The notes under the pieces were generated by a model that saw only the letters and a list, made by a program, of their open reading frames with translations, was not told the DNA's origin and ran no database searches. A stretch of DNA of 64,000 nt from Rhodobacter sp. CZR27 (lineage in GTDB: Bacteria; Pseudomonadota; Alphaproteobacteria; Rhodobacterales; Rhodobacteraceae): positions 2,690,501 to 2,754,500 of the forward strand of contig NZ_CP023548.1 in assembly GCF_002407205.1 (NCBI RefSeq), written 5' to 3'. The translations under genes were made by a program, and so were the position numbers. How positions within the stretch are numbered: the stretch's first letter is position 1; the number at the start of each line of letters is the position of its first letter. Of the stretch, positions 20,259-30,390 are shown in pieces.

Positions 20259-21023
20259 ATGACGCGAGAGCGCATCGGATTCGTGGCGAGCAATGCGCCC
20301 GTCGCGCAGGAGGCGCTGGCCGCGATGGTCGCCCGCTACGGCCAGGTCCCCCTGCCCGAGGCCGATGTGATCGTGGCGCTCGGCGGCGACGGCTTCATGC
20401 TCCAGACGCTGCACGAGACGCAGAGCCTTGGCATCCCGGTCTATGGCATGAACCGCGGCACCGTCGGGTTCCTGATGAACGGCTATGCCGAAAAGCGCCT
20501 GCGCGAGCGGCTGGCCGCGGCCGAGGAGGAGATCCTGAACCCACTCGCCATGACGGCCGTCAGCGAGACGGGCGAGGTCTTCCACCGGCTGGCGATCAAC
20601 GAGGTGAGCCTGCTGCGGGCAGGTCCGCAGGCGGCATGGCTCAGGATCTCGGTGGATGGCACGGTGCGGATGGAGGAGCTGGTCTGCGACGGGGCGCTGG
20701 TCTGCACGCCGGCAGGCTCCACCGCCTACAACTACTCGGCGCATGGTCCGATCCTGCCGATCGGTGCGGATGTGCTGGCGCTGACCGCCATCGCGCCGTT
20801 CCGCCCGCGTCGCTGGCGCGGGGCGCTGCTGCCCAAGACCGCGACCGTCCGCTTCGACGTGATCGACGCGCGCAAGCGTCCGGTGATGGCGGATGCCGAC
20901 GGACGCTCGGTCCGCGACGTGGTCTCGGTCGAGATCCGCTCCGAGCCGGCGGTCCGGCACCGGCTGCTGTTCGACCCCGGCCACGGGCTGGAAGAGCGGC
21001 TGATCCGCGAACAGTTCGTCTAG
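20259..21023 (+). CDS. nadK: NAD kinase
   Basis: A 254-aa ATP-NAD kinase making NADP. The Walker-like glycine motif [10 protein letters not shown] holds the catalytic aspartate, followed by [12 protein letters not shown] and the substrate-binding [30 protein letters not shown] stretch, all diagnostic for PpnK. The protein is on the short side, as in other Rhodobacterales. GGAGGGG precedes the ATG. The TAG stop overlaps the TAG stop of the convergent pth gene within the palindrome CTAG. Confidence 0.96.
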   Translation: MTRERIGFVASNAPVAQEALAAMVARYGQVPLPEADVIVALGGDGFMLQTLHETQSLGIPVYGMNRGTVGFLMNGYAEKRLRERLAAAEEEILNPLAMTAVSETGEVFHRLAINEVSLLRAGPQAAWLRISVDGTVRMEELVCDGALVCTPAGSTAYNYSAHGPILPIGADVLALTAIAPFRPRRWRGALLPKTATVRFDVIDARKRPVMADADGRSVRDVVSVEIRSEPAVRHRLLFDPGHGLEERLIREQFV

Positions 21024-21697
21024 CGGAACCGGTCGGCAAGCTTCTGGAGCGGGCTGCGCGTATCCTCGGCCCCGGCCTGCGGCGCGGGATCCGGTGACGG
21101 TGGCACGGGCTTCGGCGCGGCAGGTTTCGGCGGCTGCATCCGCAGGGCCACGGCATTCTGGAACTTCGCCCCGTCGCCGGCCGCAAGGGCCAGCGCCCCG
21201 TCCGCGATGCCGCGCAGCAGGTCGTCGAGCCAGCCGGCATCCGCCTTCGCGAAGTCGTTCAGGACATAGGAGGCCACGGCATCCTTGTGCCCCGGATGGC
21301 CGATGCCCAGCCGGACCCGCCCGTAGGCCTCGCCGATATGGGCATGAAGCGACCTCAGCCCGTTGTGGCCCGCATGCCCCCCGCCCTGCTTCAGCCGCAG
21401 CTTGCCGGGGGCAAGGTCCAGCTCGTCATGGAACACCGTCACGTCGGCCGGCGAGAGCTTGTAGAACCGCAGCGCCTCGCCCACCGACTGGCCCGAGAGG
21501 TTCATGAAGGTCTCGGGCTTCAGCAGCAGCACCTGCTCGGACCCGAGCCTGCCCTCGGACGCGACGCCCTGAAACCGCTGTCGCCACGGGCCGAACCCAT
21601 GCGCCAAGGCGATGGCGTCAACCGCCATGTAGCCGATGTTGTGCCGGTTGCCCGCATAGCGCGCGCCCGGATTGCCGAGGCCGACGAAAAGCTTCAA
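21020..21697 (-). CDS. pth: Peptidyl-tRNA hydrolase
   Basis: A 225-aa enzyme that releases peptides from prematurely dissociated peptidyl-tRNA. The N-terminal [26 protein letters not shown] contains the catalytic histidine and asparagine, and [42 protein letters not shown] and [10 protein letters not shown] complete the family signature. A proline-rich C-terminal extension (about residues 190-215) is not part of the fold. The start is a TTG with AAGGAG upstream, directly at the conserved [10 protein letters not shown]; no ATG fits. In many bacteria pth follows rplY; here a DUF5765-like membrane gene sits between them. Confidence 0.97.
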   Translation of the reverse strand: MKLFVGLGNPGARYAGNRHNIGYMAVDAIALAHGFGPWRQRFQGVASEGRLGSEQVLLLKPETFMNLSGQSVGEALRFYKLSPADVTVFHDELDLAPGKLRLKQGGGHAGHNGLRSLHAHIGEAYGRVRLGIGHPGHKDAVASYVLNDFAKADAGWLDDLLRGIADGALALAAGDGAKFQNAVALRMQPPKPAAPKPVPPSPDPAPQAGAEDTRSPLQKLADRFR

Positions 21698-21791
21698 GGG
21701 ACTGCTCCTTCCGGATCCGGCCTGTCTTACGTGCGCCCTGCCCACGGGACAAGGCCTTGGTCGCCACCCCGGCCGGATGGTGCCATGACGG

Positions 21792-22508
21792 CTAGACCGC
21801 CGGCACCGGCCGGGCCACGAACACGCGCCGCACCCCGGGCAGCAGCGCGACTGCGAGGATGCCGATCGAGAACAGGCACCAGATCGCCGGCCCCTCGTTG
21901 TTGTTCGTGGTCAACGAGAAGGCCAGCACCGGCCCCGCCAGCGCGTGGAACAGCGCCAGTCGCCATGCCCCGTAGAACACGGGCATCACGAAGACGGCGA
22001 GGATGTAGGGCGGGAACCCGAAGTTCGTGCCGAACGTCCGGTCGAATGCCAGGAAAAGACCGTTGTAGGGCACGTCCCAGGCGAGGTGCCAATCGCCCGA
22101 CACGGTGCAGAGCGGCGCCCCGCAAAGCGGACGGCCCGGCTCGCATGTGCCCAGCATCTGCAGCGGCACAAGCTGCAGGATGATGAGGAAAGTGGAAAGC
22201 CCGGCCAGGCCAAGCACGATCCGCCGGGCGCGGGGCGCCAGGAGGGGCGCGGCGATGGCGATGGTGTAGGCGTTGATGAAGATCGGCTGGAAGGCGATGT
22301 GCAGGACCGAGAACAGCGTCACCGCGCGGTTCGCCGGCGTGCCGCACTGGTCAAGCACCATGTAGCCGCCGAACTGAAGCCCCTCCATCAGCGCGAAGAA
22401 GAGCAGCGTGACCGGGATCGCCGGCGGGTCGCCGCGCCACCAGGTGATGGCAGCCCCTGCCGTTCCGGCAAGCACCATCCCGGTCGTGACCTCAGTTCCC
22501 CAGCACAT
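21792..22508 (-). CDS. DUF5765-like polytopic membrane protein
   Basis: A 238-aa integral membrane protein with about seven hydrophobic helices. It starts [20 protein letters not shown] and has the motifs [21 protein letters not shown] and [23 protein letters not shown], plus a central cysteine-containing periplasmic-type loop ([14 protein letters not shown]). This start and the FALMEGLQ segment resemble the DUF5765 family of uncharacterised membrane proteins; that assignment is from memory of the pattern. GGGAGGTGC precedes the ATG. It lies between rplY and pth on the same strand, but a strong terminator after rplY suggests separate transcription. Function unknown. Confidence 0.8.
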   Translation of the reverse strand: MCWGTEVTTGMVLAGTAGAAITWWRGDPPAIPVTLLFFALMEGLQFGGYMVLDQCGTPANRAVTLFSVLHIAFQPIFINAYTIAIAAPLLAPRARRIVLGLAGLSTFLIILQLVPLQMLGTCEPGRPLCGAPLCTVSGDWHLAWDVPYNGLFLAFDRTFGTNFGFPPYILAVFVMPVFYGAWRLALFHALAGPVLAFSLTTNNNEGPAIWCLFSIGILAVALLPGVRRVFVARPVPAV

Positions 22509-22621
22509 CGGCACCTCCCACCGCTTCAGGCGCCCAGCATGGGCGCGCAGCGGCGGGCTGGCAAACGAAGATGGTCGGCCCGCACCCCTGAGGCGGCGGC
22601 AGGCGGCGGTCAACGGTGGGA

Positions 22622-22657
22622 AAAGCAAAGGAGGCGGAGGCTCGCGCCCCCGCCTCC
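22622..22657 (-). terminator. Rho-independent terminator of rplY
   Basis: Read on the minus strand, an 8-bp stem GGAGGCGG/CCGCCTCC encloses a 12-base loop and is followed by TTTGCTTTT. It begins about 21 bases past the rplY stop. This is one of the few hairpins in the window with a true T-rich tail. Confidence 0.75.
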
Positions 22658-22678
22658 CGCAAGCATGGTCCGCAAGGC

Positions 22679-23290
22679 TCAGGCCTCGGCGGCCTCGTCC
22701 TCGTTGTCCGACGACCGCAGGCCCGACGGAGCCGAGATGTTCGCGATCACGAAGTTCCGGTTGATCGTCGGAACCGCGCCTTCCGGCAGCGCGACATCGT
22801 TGATGTGGATGACATCGCCGACGTTCTTGCCGGTCAGGTCCACCGTGATGTGATCCGGGATGTCGCCCGCAGTCACTTCCAGTTCCACCTCGGGACGCAC
22901 CACGGTCAGGGTGCCGCCACGCTTCAGGCCCGGGGCCTTGTCGTGGTTCTCGAAGGTCACGTGGATGAACAGGTTGATCCGGCTCGTGCGGCGCAGACGC
23001 ATGAAGTCGACGTGCGTCGGCAGGTCCTTCACGACATCGCGCTGCACGCCGCGGCAGATCACGCGGACGTCTTCCTGGCCCTCGACCTTGAGGTTGAACA
23101 GCGTCTGCAGGAAGCGGCCCTTCTTCAGCCGGTTCAGCAGGTCGTTGTACTTGACGTTGATCGACAGCGGCTCTTGCCCACCGCCGTAGACGATTCCGGG
23201 TACGTAGCCCTCACGACGAGCTTGACGAGCGGCCCCCTTGCCTGTCCCCGTCCGTACCTCGGCCTGAAAATCCGGGATTTCACCAGCCAT
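22679..23290 (-). CDS. rplY: 50S ribosomal protein L25, CTC/general-stress type
   Basis: A 203-aa 5S-rRNA-binding ribosomal protein of the long CTC form: the L25 domain ([24 protein letters not shown] with [16 protein letters not shown] segments) occupies the first half, followed by a beta-rich C-terminal domain containing [26 protein letters not shown]. The acidic tail DNEDEAAEA is usual. The two-domain length of about 200 residues separates it from the 94-aa E. coli form. The ATG at 23290 has GGAG upstream. A good terminator follows. Cytoplasmic, part of the large subunit. Confidence 0.96.
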   Translation of the reverse strand: MAGEIPDFQAEVRTGTGKGAARQARREGYVPGIVYGGGQEPLSINVKYNDLLNRLKKGRFLQTLFNLKVEGQEDVRVICRGVQRDVVKDLPTHVDFMRLRRTSRINLFIHVTFENHDKAPGLKRGGTLTVVRPEVELEVTAGDIPDHITVDLTGKNVGDVIHINDVALPEGAVPTINRNFVIANISAPSGLRSSDNEDEAAEA

Positions 23291-23546
23291 AGAGGTTCTC
23301 CATATGTGAAACGCCCCATCCTCCAAGGGTGCATGGGGTCGCGAGGCGCCGCCATAGCCGATCTTCGCCCCGAAGGAAAGCCCCGGAGCCAGCCCGGTCA
23401 CGATTTCTCTAGAGCTCTGGTTTGCCGCCGCGATGCGGCCGGACACACCTTCCAGTGCCGCCCCATCCCCGGAACCGCCCCGACTTGCGAGGCGGGCGCG
23501 GAACCCGATCCGCGCCACGCCGTCCGGTGGCTGACCGCTTCCGCGC

Positions 23547-24737
23547 TCAGCCCCACTCCCCTTCGAAGCCTTTCGGAACCAGAAGGTTGTCGCGACCAAG
23601 CGCACCCACCGACTTCTCGCCGCACAGCGCCATCGAGACGTCCAGCTCCTTCCAGATCACCTCGAGCGCGCGACGCACACCCGCCTCGCCCATCGCGCCG
23701 AGGCCATAGATGTAGGACCGGCCGATGTAGGTGCCCTTCGCCCCCAGCGCGAGCGCCTTCAGCACGTCCTGCCCCGAGCGGATGCCGCCGTCCATGTGTA
23801 CCTCGATCCGGTCGCCCACGGCGCGCACGATCTCGGGCAGCATCCGGATCGATGACAGCGCGCCGTCGAGTTGCCGCCCGCCGTGATTCGAGACCACGAT
23901 CGCATCCGCCCCGAAGTCCGCCGCGCGCCGCGCGTCATCGGCGTCGAGGATGCCCTTCAGGATGATCTTCCCGCCCCAGACGTCGCGGATGCGCGCGATC
24001 TTCTTCCAGTCGAGCTGCGGGTCGAACTGCTCGGCCGTCCAGCTCATCAGGCTCGACGTGTCGCCTACGCCCTTGGCGTGGCCCACGATGTTGCCGAAGC
24101 TGCGCCGCTTCGTGCGCAGCATCTCGATCCCCCAGCCCCACTTGGTCGCCAGATCCAGCATCACCGGCAGCGTCAGCTTCGGCGGCGCCGAAAGGCCGTT
24201 CTTCAGGTCCTTGTGCCGCTGGCCAAGGATCTGCAGGTCGAGCGTCAGCACCAGCGCCGAGCAGCGGGCCCGCTTCGCCCGCTCCAGCATCGAGTCGACG
24301 AATTCTTCGTCCTTCATGACGTAAAGCTGGAACCAGAACGGCTTCGTCGTGGCCGCCGCCACGTCCTCGACCGAGCAGATCGACATGGTCGACAGCGTGT
24401 AGGGCACCCCGAAGGCCTCGGCGGCGCGCGCGGCCTTGATCTCGCCATCGGCGCATTGCATCCCGGTCATGCCGACCGGAGCCAGCGCGACCGGCATCGC
24501 CACCTCCTGCCCGATCATCTGCGACCGGGTTGAGCGGCCGAGCATGTCCACCGCCACCTTCTGCCTGAGGCGGATCTGCTGGAAGTCCGAGCAGTTGTCG
24601 CGGAACGTCTGCTCGGTGTAGCTGCCGCTCTCGCAATAATCGAAGAACATCCTCGGCGCCCGCCGGCGGTGCATGCGCTTCAGGTCCTCGATGCAGGTGA
24701 TGACGGGCATGGAGATCTCCGGGCTGGAACTGGTCAT
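23547..24737 (-). CDS. lldD: FMN-dependent alpha-hydroxy-acid dehydrogenase, probable L-lactate dehydrogenase
   Basis: A 396-aa flavoenzyme oxidising L-lactate (or a related L-2-hydroxy acid) to the 2-oxo acid and passing electrons to the quinone pool. The TIM-barrel signature is complete: [70 protein letters not shown], the catalytic histidine/arginine in [11 protein letters not shown] and the FMN-phosphate loop [18 protein letters not shown]. Other hydroxy-acid oxidases share this fold, so the substrate is inferred from the LldD-like N-terminus [13 protein letters not shown]. Two starts are possible: ATG 24737 (AAGGAAAC upstream) and ATG 24710 (GGAG upstream), the latter matching the usual N-terminus. 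Confidence 0.9.
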   Translation of the reverse strand: MTSSSPEISMPVITCIEDLKRMHRRRAPRMFFDYCESGSYTEQTFRDNCSDFQQIRLRQKVAVDMLGRSTRSQMIGQEVAMPVALAPVGMTGMQCADGEIKAARAAEAFGVPYTLSTMSICSVEDVAAATTKPFWFQLYVMKDEEFVDSMLERAKRARCSALVLTLDLQILGQRHKDLKNGLSAPPKLTLPVMLDLATKWGWGIEMLRTKRRSFGNIVGHAKGVGDTSSLMSWTAEQFDPQLDWKKIARIRDVWGGKIILKGILDADDARRAADFGADAIVVSNHGGRQLDGALSSIRMLPEIVRAVGDRIEVHMDGGIRSGQDVLKALALGAKGTYIGRSYIYGLGAMGEAGVRRALEVIWKELDVSMALCGEKSVGALGRDNLLVPKGFEGEWG

Positions 24738-24843
24738 GTTTCCTTACCGGTAGAGGCTGACCAGATCAACGCACCTTGCATAGGACCGACCCGGATCAAC
24801 GGTCGAGGATCCGCGCCGAGAGGGTGCCTCCTGCCGTGGCAAC

Positions 24844-24878
24844 GCCGGTGTCGGGGGCTCGATGCCCCCGGCGCCGGC
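24844..24878 (-). terminator. Long GC-rich stem-loop downstream of trpA
   Basis: An almost perfect 15-bp stem (two G-U-type pairs) with a 5-base loop: GCCGGTGTCGGGGGC at 24844-24858 against GCCCCCGGCGCCGGC at 24864-24878. It lies 86 bases beyond the trpA stop. No T-run follows on the minus strand, so termination is plausible but not certain. Confidence 0.5.
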
Positions 24879-24963
24879 ACCCCCCGACCATACCTGCCCG
24901 ACACAGCGGAACCGGCGGGACCGATGCGAGAGCCGCGGCCACCTCTCCGGCTGACGCGGCGCG

Positions 24964-25755
24964 TCAGGCGGCGTGCGCTCCCGCTGCCAGCGCGGCCACC
25001 CGGTCGAGCACTTCGGCCACCGGACGCCCCTCGCCCACCAGCTTCACGATCGCGGAGCCCACGACGCAGCCGTCTGCAATACCGGCGATGTCGCGCGCGG
25101 CCTCGGGCGACGAGATGCCGAAGCCCACGATCACCGGCAGCGCCGTCGCGGCCTTGATCCGCGCCACCTCGGGCGCCACGTCGACGGCCTGGGCCGCGGC
25201 AGCGCCGGTGATCCCGGTGATCGAGACGTAGTAGACGAAGCCCGAGGTGTTCTGCAGCACCTTCGGCAGCCGCCGGTCGTCGGTCGTGGGCGTCGCCAGC
25301 CGGATGAAGTTCAGCCCCGCCGCCTGCGCCGGCAGGCAAAGCTCGCTGTCCTCCTCGGGCGGCAGGTCCACCACGATCAGCCCGTCGATCCCCGCCTCGC
25401 GCGCCTCGGTCAGGAAGCGGTCAACCCCGCGGGAATAGATCGGGTTGTAGTAACCCATCATCACGATCGGCGTCACTGCGTCGCCCTTGCGGAACTCCCG
25501 CACCATGTCGAGCGTCCGCGCGAGCGTCTGCCCACCCTCCAGCGCGCGCTGGCCCGCGACCTGGATCGTCGGCCCGTCCGCCATCGGATCGGTGAAGGGC
25601 ATGCCAAGCTCGATGATGTCCACGCCCGCCGCGGGCAGCCCCTTCATCACCTGAAGCGAGGTCTCGAGGTCCGGATCGCCCGCCATGATATAGGCCACGA
25701 AGGCCTTCTTCCCCTCGGCCTGCAGCCGCCGGAAGCTGTCGTCGATCCGCGTCAT
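24964..25755 (-). CDS. trpA: Tryptophan synthase alpha subunit
   Basis: A 263-aa TIM-barrel enzyme cleaving indole-3-glycerol phosphate to indole and glyceraldehyde 3-phosphate; indole is channelled to the beta subunit. The catalytic glutamate and aspartate are in [20 protein letters not shown], followed by [12 protein letters not shown], the [10 protein letters not shown] loop, [11 protein letters not shown] and the phosphate-binding [15 protein letters not shown]...GCVVGSAIV. Length is standard. The beta subunit gene trpB is not adjacent, so trpA is separated from it here. It is divergent from ychF. Confidence 0.97.
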   Translation of the reverse strand: MTRIDDSFRRLQAEGKKAFVAYIMAGDPDLETSLQVMKGLPAAGVDIIELGMPFTDPMADGPTIQVAGQRALEGGQTLARTLDMVREFRKGDAVTPIVMMGYYNPIYSRGVDRFLTEAREAGIDGLIVVDLPPEEDSELCLPAQAAGLNFIRLATPTTDDRRLPKVLQNTSGFVYYVSITGITGAAAAQAVDVAPEVARIKAATALPVIVGFGISSPEAARDIAGIADGCVVGSAIVKLVGEGRPVAEVLDRVAALAAGAHAA

Positions 25756-25906
25756 GTCCGTCCCCGTCGCCCTGATGGCAGCCGGTTTGCGTCAGCGGCG
25801 CGGGAAAATCAATGGGCGAAGCTGGCAAGGCCCATGCGGCACCCCCCGCGCTTGCCTTGCCCCCGGCCCTTGCCTATGAAGCGGCGAAACCAGCAAGGAG
25901 TGGATC

Positions 25907-27004
25907 ATGGGTTTCCGCATGGGGATCGTCGGCCTGCCGAACGTGGGCAAATCCACGCTCTTCAACGCGCTCACCCGCACCGCTGCCGCACAGGCCGCGA
26001 ACTTCCCCTTCTGCACCATCGAGCCGAACGTGGGCGAGGTTGCGGTCCCCGATCCGCGCCTCGAAGTTCTGGCAGAGATCGCCGGTTCCAAGCAGATCAT
26101 CCCGACGCGGATGACCTTCGTGGACATCGCGGGCCTCGTGCGCGGCGCCTCGAAGGGCGAGGGTCTCGGCAACCAGTTCCTCGCCAACATCCGCGAGTGC
26201 GACGCCATCGCGCATGTGCTTCGCTGCTTCGAGGACGGCGACATCACCCATGTCGAGGGGCGGATCGACCCGGTGGCCGATGCCGAAACCATCGAGACCG
26301 AGCTGATGCTCGCGGACATGGAATCGATCGAGCGGCGGCTCGCGAACCTCGCGCGCAAGCTGAAGGGCGGCGACAAGGAGGCGCTGGACCAGGACCGGCT
26401 GCTGCGCGCCGCGCTGGCCGCACTCGAGGCCGGCAAGCCCGCGCGCACGGTGAAGGTTGCCGACGACGACCAGCGCGCCTGGCGGATGCTGCAACTGCTG
26501 ACCGCGAAGCCCGTGCTCTATGTCTGCAACGTCGAGGAAGCCTCGGCCGCCAGCGGCAATTCGCAATCCGCCCGCGTCGCCGAGATGGCGAAGGCGCAGG
26601 GCGCGGCGACGGTGGTGATCTCGGCCCGCATCGAGGAGGAGATCGCCCAGCTTCCCCCCGAGGAAGCCGAGATGTTCCTGACCGAGATGGGGCTGGAGGA
26701 AGCCGGCCTCGACCGCCTGATCCGGGCGGGGCACGAGCTTCTGGGCCTGCAGACCTACTTCACGGTCGGCCCCAAGGAGGCGCGGGCCTGGACGATCCCG
26801 AAGGGGATGCTGGCCCCCCAGGCGGCGGGCGTGATCCATGGCGACTTCGAGAAGGGCTTCATCCGCGCCGAGACCATCGCCTATGACGACTATGTCGCGG
26901 GCCGGGGCGAGGCCGGCGCCAAGGAAGCCGGCAAGTTCCGCATCGAAGGCAAGACCTACGAGGTTCAGGACGGCGACGTGCTGCACTTCCTGTTCAACGC
27001 CTGA
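25907..27004 (+). CDS. ychF: Redox-regulated P-loop ATPase YchF (OLA1 family)
   Basis: A 365-aa Obg-related ATPase that binds ribosomes. G1 is [16 protein letters not shown]3-like [20 protein letters not shown], and the specificity motif is CNVEE (N-x-x-E) in place of NKxD, which explains ATP preference. A central coiled-coil insertion (about residues 130-200) and the C-terminal TGS domain ([20 protein letters not shown] and the [11 protein letters not shown] segment) are present. AAGGAG precedes the ATG. Cytoplasmic. Two hairpins follow before the convergent vWA gene. Confidence 0.97.
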   Translation: MGFRMGIVGLPNVGKSTLFNALTRTAAAQAANFPFCTIEPNVGEVAVPDPRLEVLAEIAGSKQIIPTRMTFVDIAGLVRGASKGEGLGNQFLANIRECDAIAHVLRCFEDGDITHVEGRIDPVADAETIETELMLADMESIERRLANLARKLKGGDKEALDQDRLLRAALAALEAGKPARTVKVADDDQRAWRMLQLLTAKPVLYVCNVEEASAASGNSQSARVAEMAKAQGAATVVISARIEEEIAQLPPEEAEMFLTEMGLEEAGLDRLIRAGHELLGLQTYFTVGPKEARAWTIPKGMLAPQAAGVIHGDFEKGFIRAETIAYDDYVAGRGEAGAKEAGKFRIEGKTYEVQDGDVLHFLFNA

Positions 27005-27030
27005 GCGACGCGCACAGGTCGCTTCCCTGC

Positions 27031-27079
27031 CCGGGCCCGTGGCCCGGCCCTGGCGGTCCGGCGGCTGGCTCCGCCAGGG
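27031..27079. terminator. Two consecutive hairpins between convergent genes
   Basis: First hairpin: CCGGGCC (27031-27037), 3-base loop, GGCCCGG (27041-27047). Second: CCCTGGCGG (27048-27056), 14-base loop, CCGCCAGGG (27071-27079). They sit between ychF and the end of the phospho-signalling operon and could terminate both directions. Confidence 0.55.
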
Positions 27080-27144
27080 GCCACCGCCCCCGAGCGGGCC
27101 GCGCCCGGGCGCATCCGCCCGCAGGGCCTCCTGCGCGCCGCGGC

Positions 27145-29091
27145 TCAGGGCAGGTCGTCGAGCAGCATCGGATACAGTAGCCCGTCGGCCCCCGGCTGCC
27201 CGAGATGGTTTACCCAGAGATCCGGCGAGGCGTTGTAGCGCCGATAGCGCTCCAGCTTGTCGTGAAGGTCATTGACCAGCGCCTGCTGCTCGGAGATCGA
27301 CATTCGCACCCAGTCTTCCTGGGTGATGGTCATGATGCGAGACCGGTAGGGCAGGCCCTCCAGCAGTTCCGAAACCGCGACGGCCCCGGCAAGCGTTTCG
27401 TCCTGGCGGCGGGACACGCTCTCGGGTCGGCGGCTCATGTCGGCGGCGGCGCCCAGCACCTGCTCGAAGAAGCGATCCGGGTCCAGGACATTGGCCTCGG
27501 CCTTGTCCACGACGATCTGCAGCGCCTCCGCCAGGTCGGACAGCTGAGCCTTGGACAGCAGCAGACGGATCGACACCGGGCGCAGCGCCGGCTGGGCGAA
27601 GTCGCGGTCGGCGATCACGCCCTCGAACACGTCGGGCGCCTCGGTGCCGTCCTGACGGCCAAGATAGGCGAGGCGCAGGGTCTGCATCGCCTGCCCCACG
27701 GCCGAGGCGATGGGGGTATCGGGCACGGGCGCCGGCCCCCCTGCATCCCGGGCCGAGGCCGAAAGCTGGTCCACCACCACCTGCCCCACCTGCCGCGCCG
27801 CGGCCTCGTAGGCGGCGGCCTCGCCCTTCGGCACCGCGAAATAGAGCGGCGGAAGGTTCGGGAACGTGGTCAGTTCGCGATAGAGCCGTGTCGCCCGCTC
27901 GTGGTCGCCGACCTCCGCCCCCTTCGGCGTCAGCAGGTGTATCACGGCGACATAGCCCCCCAGCTGCTCGCGCACGAGCCGGTTCAGCGCCTCGCCGCTG
28001 AGGCCGGTCCCGCTGAGCTCGTCCGTGGCCTCGCGCGGGCCCGCGTCGGTGACCAGCACGACAAGCCGCACGTCGTAGCCCGACCAGTCGAGCGAACTGA
28101 TGGCATGCTCCAGCCCGGTATAGCTGTCCTCGCGGAAGCCACGGCTGGAGGCCGTCGCTTCGGTCATGGTCCGGATCCCGGCAAGAAAGCCCGCCTCGCT
28201 GCGCCCCTCGTCCAGCGTGACGAAGGTGCGCGCGGCATATTCCAGCAGGGGCTGGCCCCGCAGGCTGTCGCGATACCCCACCAGTCCGAAGGAGACACGG
28301 TCGGTGAGGTTCGCCGCCGCCACCTCGCGGTAGACTCCGCTCAGGGCCTCGCGGGTCGCGTCGATGTAGGGACCCATCGAATGCGTGGTATCCACGACGA
28401 AGACCACGCCCGCCCGCATCCCGGCACGCGGCGCATCCGGCACCCCGCCGATCGGCTTTTCCGTCGCGGCGGGCCCTGCCGCGTCGCGGCCGCCGGTGCG
28501 GGCGACGGCCACCTTCAGAAGGTTCACGAAGGTGCCGTTCTCGAACAGCGCCTCTTCGGCATCGAGGATCGGCAGCACATGCAGCCGCTGGCGTTGATCG
28601 ATCGCCTCACGGGGCCCGAGCGCCACGACGCGGTCCGACGGCGTGCCACTGCGCTCGGCGGCCTCGGCCTCGGCTCGCAGCGCCGCGGCCTCCGTGCCCG
28701 GGTCCTCGGCCTCGACCAGGTCGTAGGCCGTGTCGAGATCGGACAGGAACAGCGTCCGGTCGAGACCCGCCGTCACCTCCAGCGTAGCCACGATGTTCTG
28801 GTTCCAGTCGGCCACCGCAGTGACCGGAAGCCATCCCAGGTCACGGCCATCCTGCGACGGCCCGACCTCGACCCAGCCCTCGCTCCGCCCGTAGACGAAG
28901 AATTGCTGAAGCGGCAGCGCACTGCCGAGCGGGTGCCCGCCCGGTGCATCCAGACGCTCCGTCGCCTGGCGGACCAGCACGCGCTGCGGCAGCGAGGTCT
29001 TGCCGTCCATGACCAGCGGGACGCGGTCTGCCGCGACCGCGGCCGTCGCCATGAGGAGGAGGGCCGCAAGGAAACGATGGAACATGGTCAT
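27145..29091 (-). CDS. Secreted vWA-domain protein (split PpkA-like periplasmic module)
   Basis: A 648-aa protein with a Sec signal peptide (MTMFHRFLAALLLMATAAVA). Residues about 30-95 look like an SH3-type domain (RVLVRQATERLD... GWVEVGPSQDGRDLGWLPV). Residues about 227-430 form a von Willebrand A domain with MIDAS FVVDTTHSMG (D234, T-T-H-S, one residue off the DxSxS consensus), VGYRDS and LVVLVTDAGPRE. The C-terminal 200 residues are helical and unrecognised. It overlaps the kinase gene upstream by ATGA. In P. aeruginosa PpkA, a kinase, a TM helix and a periplasmic vWA domain are one protein; here kinase-TM and secreted vWA are adjacent coupled genes, so I infer this is the detached sensor half. 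It is the last gene of the operon. Confidence 0.85.
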   Translation of the reverse strand: MTMFHRFLAALLLMATAAVAADRVPLVMDGKTSLPQRVLVRQATERLDAPGGHPLGSALPLQQFFVYGRSEGWVEVGPSQDGRDLGWLPVTAVADWNQNIVATLEVTAGLDRTLFLSDLDTAYDLVEAEDPGTEAAALRAEAEAAERSGTPSDRVVALGPREAIDQRQRLHVLPILDAEEALFENGTFVNLLKVAVARTGGRDAAGPAATEKPIGGVPDAPRAGMRAGVVFVVDTTHSMGPYIDATREALSGVYREVAAANLTDRVSFGLVGYRDSLRGQPLLEYAARTFVTLDEGRSEAGFLAGIRTMTEATASSRGFREDSYTGLEHAISSLDWSGYDVRLVVLVTDAGPREATDELSGTGLSGEALNRLVREQLGGYVAVIHLLTPKGAEVGDHERATRLYRELTTFPNLPPLYFAVPKGEAAAYEAAARQVGQVVVDQLSASARDAGGPAPVPDTPIASAVGQAMQTLRLAYLGRQDGTEAPDVFEGVIADRDFAQPALRPVSIRLLLSKAQLSDLAEALQIVVDKAEANVLDPDRFFEQVLGAAADMSRRPESVSRRQDETLAGAVAVSELLEGLPYRSRIMTITQEDWVRMSISEQQALVNDLHDKLERYRRYNASPDLWVNHLGQPGADGLLYPMLLDDLP

Positions 29092-30371
29092 CCTCTCAGC
29101 TTCGCAAGGGCCGTCTGCGCTTCGGCGGACCCGAGGGCGGCAGCGGCCTCGTAGGCGCGTCGCGCCGCAGCGGCGTTCGGCTGCGGGAAGGGACTACGAC
29201 GTGGATCGAAGGTCGCCGGATCATACATCCGGCCCAGCGCCAAATGGGCCCGGATGCGGCGCTCGGCGCTGGCATCCGGGTTGCGGGCCAGCGCGATCAG
29301 GCTGGCAAGGGCGGCCTCGAGATTGCCCGAGTCGATCAGGGCCTCGACCTCCGCCAGGGGATCGCTGGCGTCCAGCGCACGGCGCGCGTCTCCGACCTGT
29401 CTGGAACTGCCGCCTTGGCCATCCTTCGAAAGCAGCGGCAGGGCGAACCAGAGGCCCGCCCCCGCCGCGGCCAGTGCCGACACGCCGCCCAGACCCAGCA
29501 GGATGCCCCGACGCGCCATTCCCCGCGGCGCGCCCCGATCGACGGCACCCGCCGCCGCAGTCAGGCGCTGCACCAGATCGGTCGGGCGCTCCTCGGGCCG
29601 GGTCTTCAGCATCGCCTCGAGCGTGGCGCGCAACGCCGGCGGCAGGCCCGCGGCGGGGGGGATCTTCAGGTCGTCCCGGCGAGCCTCGACGGCGGCGATG
29701 CCCATGCCTTCGCCCGGAACCTTCAGCCCCGCCACCTTCATCAGCACGAGTCCGAGGGAATAGACGTCCGAGGCGGCCCCGACGCGCGCGCCGTGCAGGC
29801 CGAACTGCTCGGGCGAGGAATAGGAATACTTCCCCGCATAGGTCGAGCCGATGATCGAGGCCTCGGTCCCCGCCGTGTTGGAGGCAAGGCCGAAGTCGAT
29901 CAGCTTGCAGTGGCCGATGTCGCCGTCGGGCAGCATGATGTTGTCCGGCGCCACATCACGATGAACGATGCCCAGCGCATGGATCGCCGCCAGCGCGCCG
30001 GCGATGCGGCGCCCCAGCAGCAGCACGTCCGCCGGCGCCAGCCGCGCGCCGCGCTCCAGATAATGCGACAGCGGCTGGCCATCCACGAATTCCATGATCA
30101 GGTAGAGCCGGCCCTCGCGGTCCTGCAGCGTGGTCTCGTAGCGGATCACCGCATCGCTCTGGACCTTGCGCAGCAGCTGCGCCTCGCGCCGGAACAGATC
30201 CACCGCGCGCGGCACCAGCGCGATCTCGGGCGCCATGACCTTGATCGCCACCACGTCCTGCGTGGTGAGGTTCACCCCGCGCCAGGTGGTGCCCATGCCG
30301 CCCTGACCCAGACGCGCCTCGACGCGGTAGGTGTCCTGGATCACGTCGCCAGGCTGAAGTTCGGTCGTCAT
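29088..30371 (-). CDS. Transmembrane Ser/Thr protein kinase (PpkA/PknB-like)
   Basis: A 427-aa Hanks-type kinase. Glycine loop GQGGMG at 22-27, ATP lysine K44 in VAIKVM, catalytic loop HRDVAPDN with D139, DFG at 159-161 and SPE at 186-188. The usual lysine of HRDxKPxN is alanine (A141), a variation seen in a subset of bacterial kinases. A transmembrane helix at about 290-312 is followed by a short tail with TPR/Sel1-like alanine-rich helices (DASAERRIRAHLALGRMYDPA ... AQTALAKLRG), placing the tail outside the inner membrane. It is coupled by ATGA to the secreted vWA gene. Likely substrates are the FHA proteins of the same operon; this is by analogy with PpkA-Fha1 and is untested. Confidence 0.93.
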   Translation of the reverse strand: MTTELQPGDVIQDTYRVEARLGQGGMGTTWRGVNLTTQDVVAIKVMAPEIALVPRAVDLFRREAQLLRKVQSDAVIRYETTLQDREGRLYLIMEFVDGQPLSHYLERGARLAPADVLLLGRRIAGALAAIHALGIVHRDVAPDNIMLPDGDIGHCKLIDFGLASNTAGTEASIIGSTYAGKYSYSSPEQFGLHGARVGAASDVYSLGLVLMKVAGLKVPGEGMGIAAVEARRDDLKIPPAAGLPPALRATLEAMLKTRPEERPTDLVQRLTAAAGAVDRGAPRGMARRGILLGLGGVSALAAAGAGLWFALPLLSKDGQGGSSRQVGDARRALDASDPLAEVEALIDSGNLEAALASLIALARNPDASAERRIRAHLALGRMYDPATFDPRRSPFPQPNAAAARRAYEAAAALGSAEAQTALAKLRG

Positions 30372-30390
30372 CGCACCCTCCCGTCGGCGG

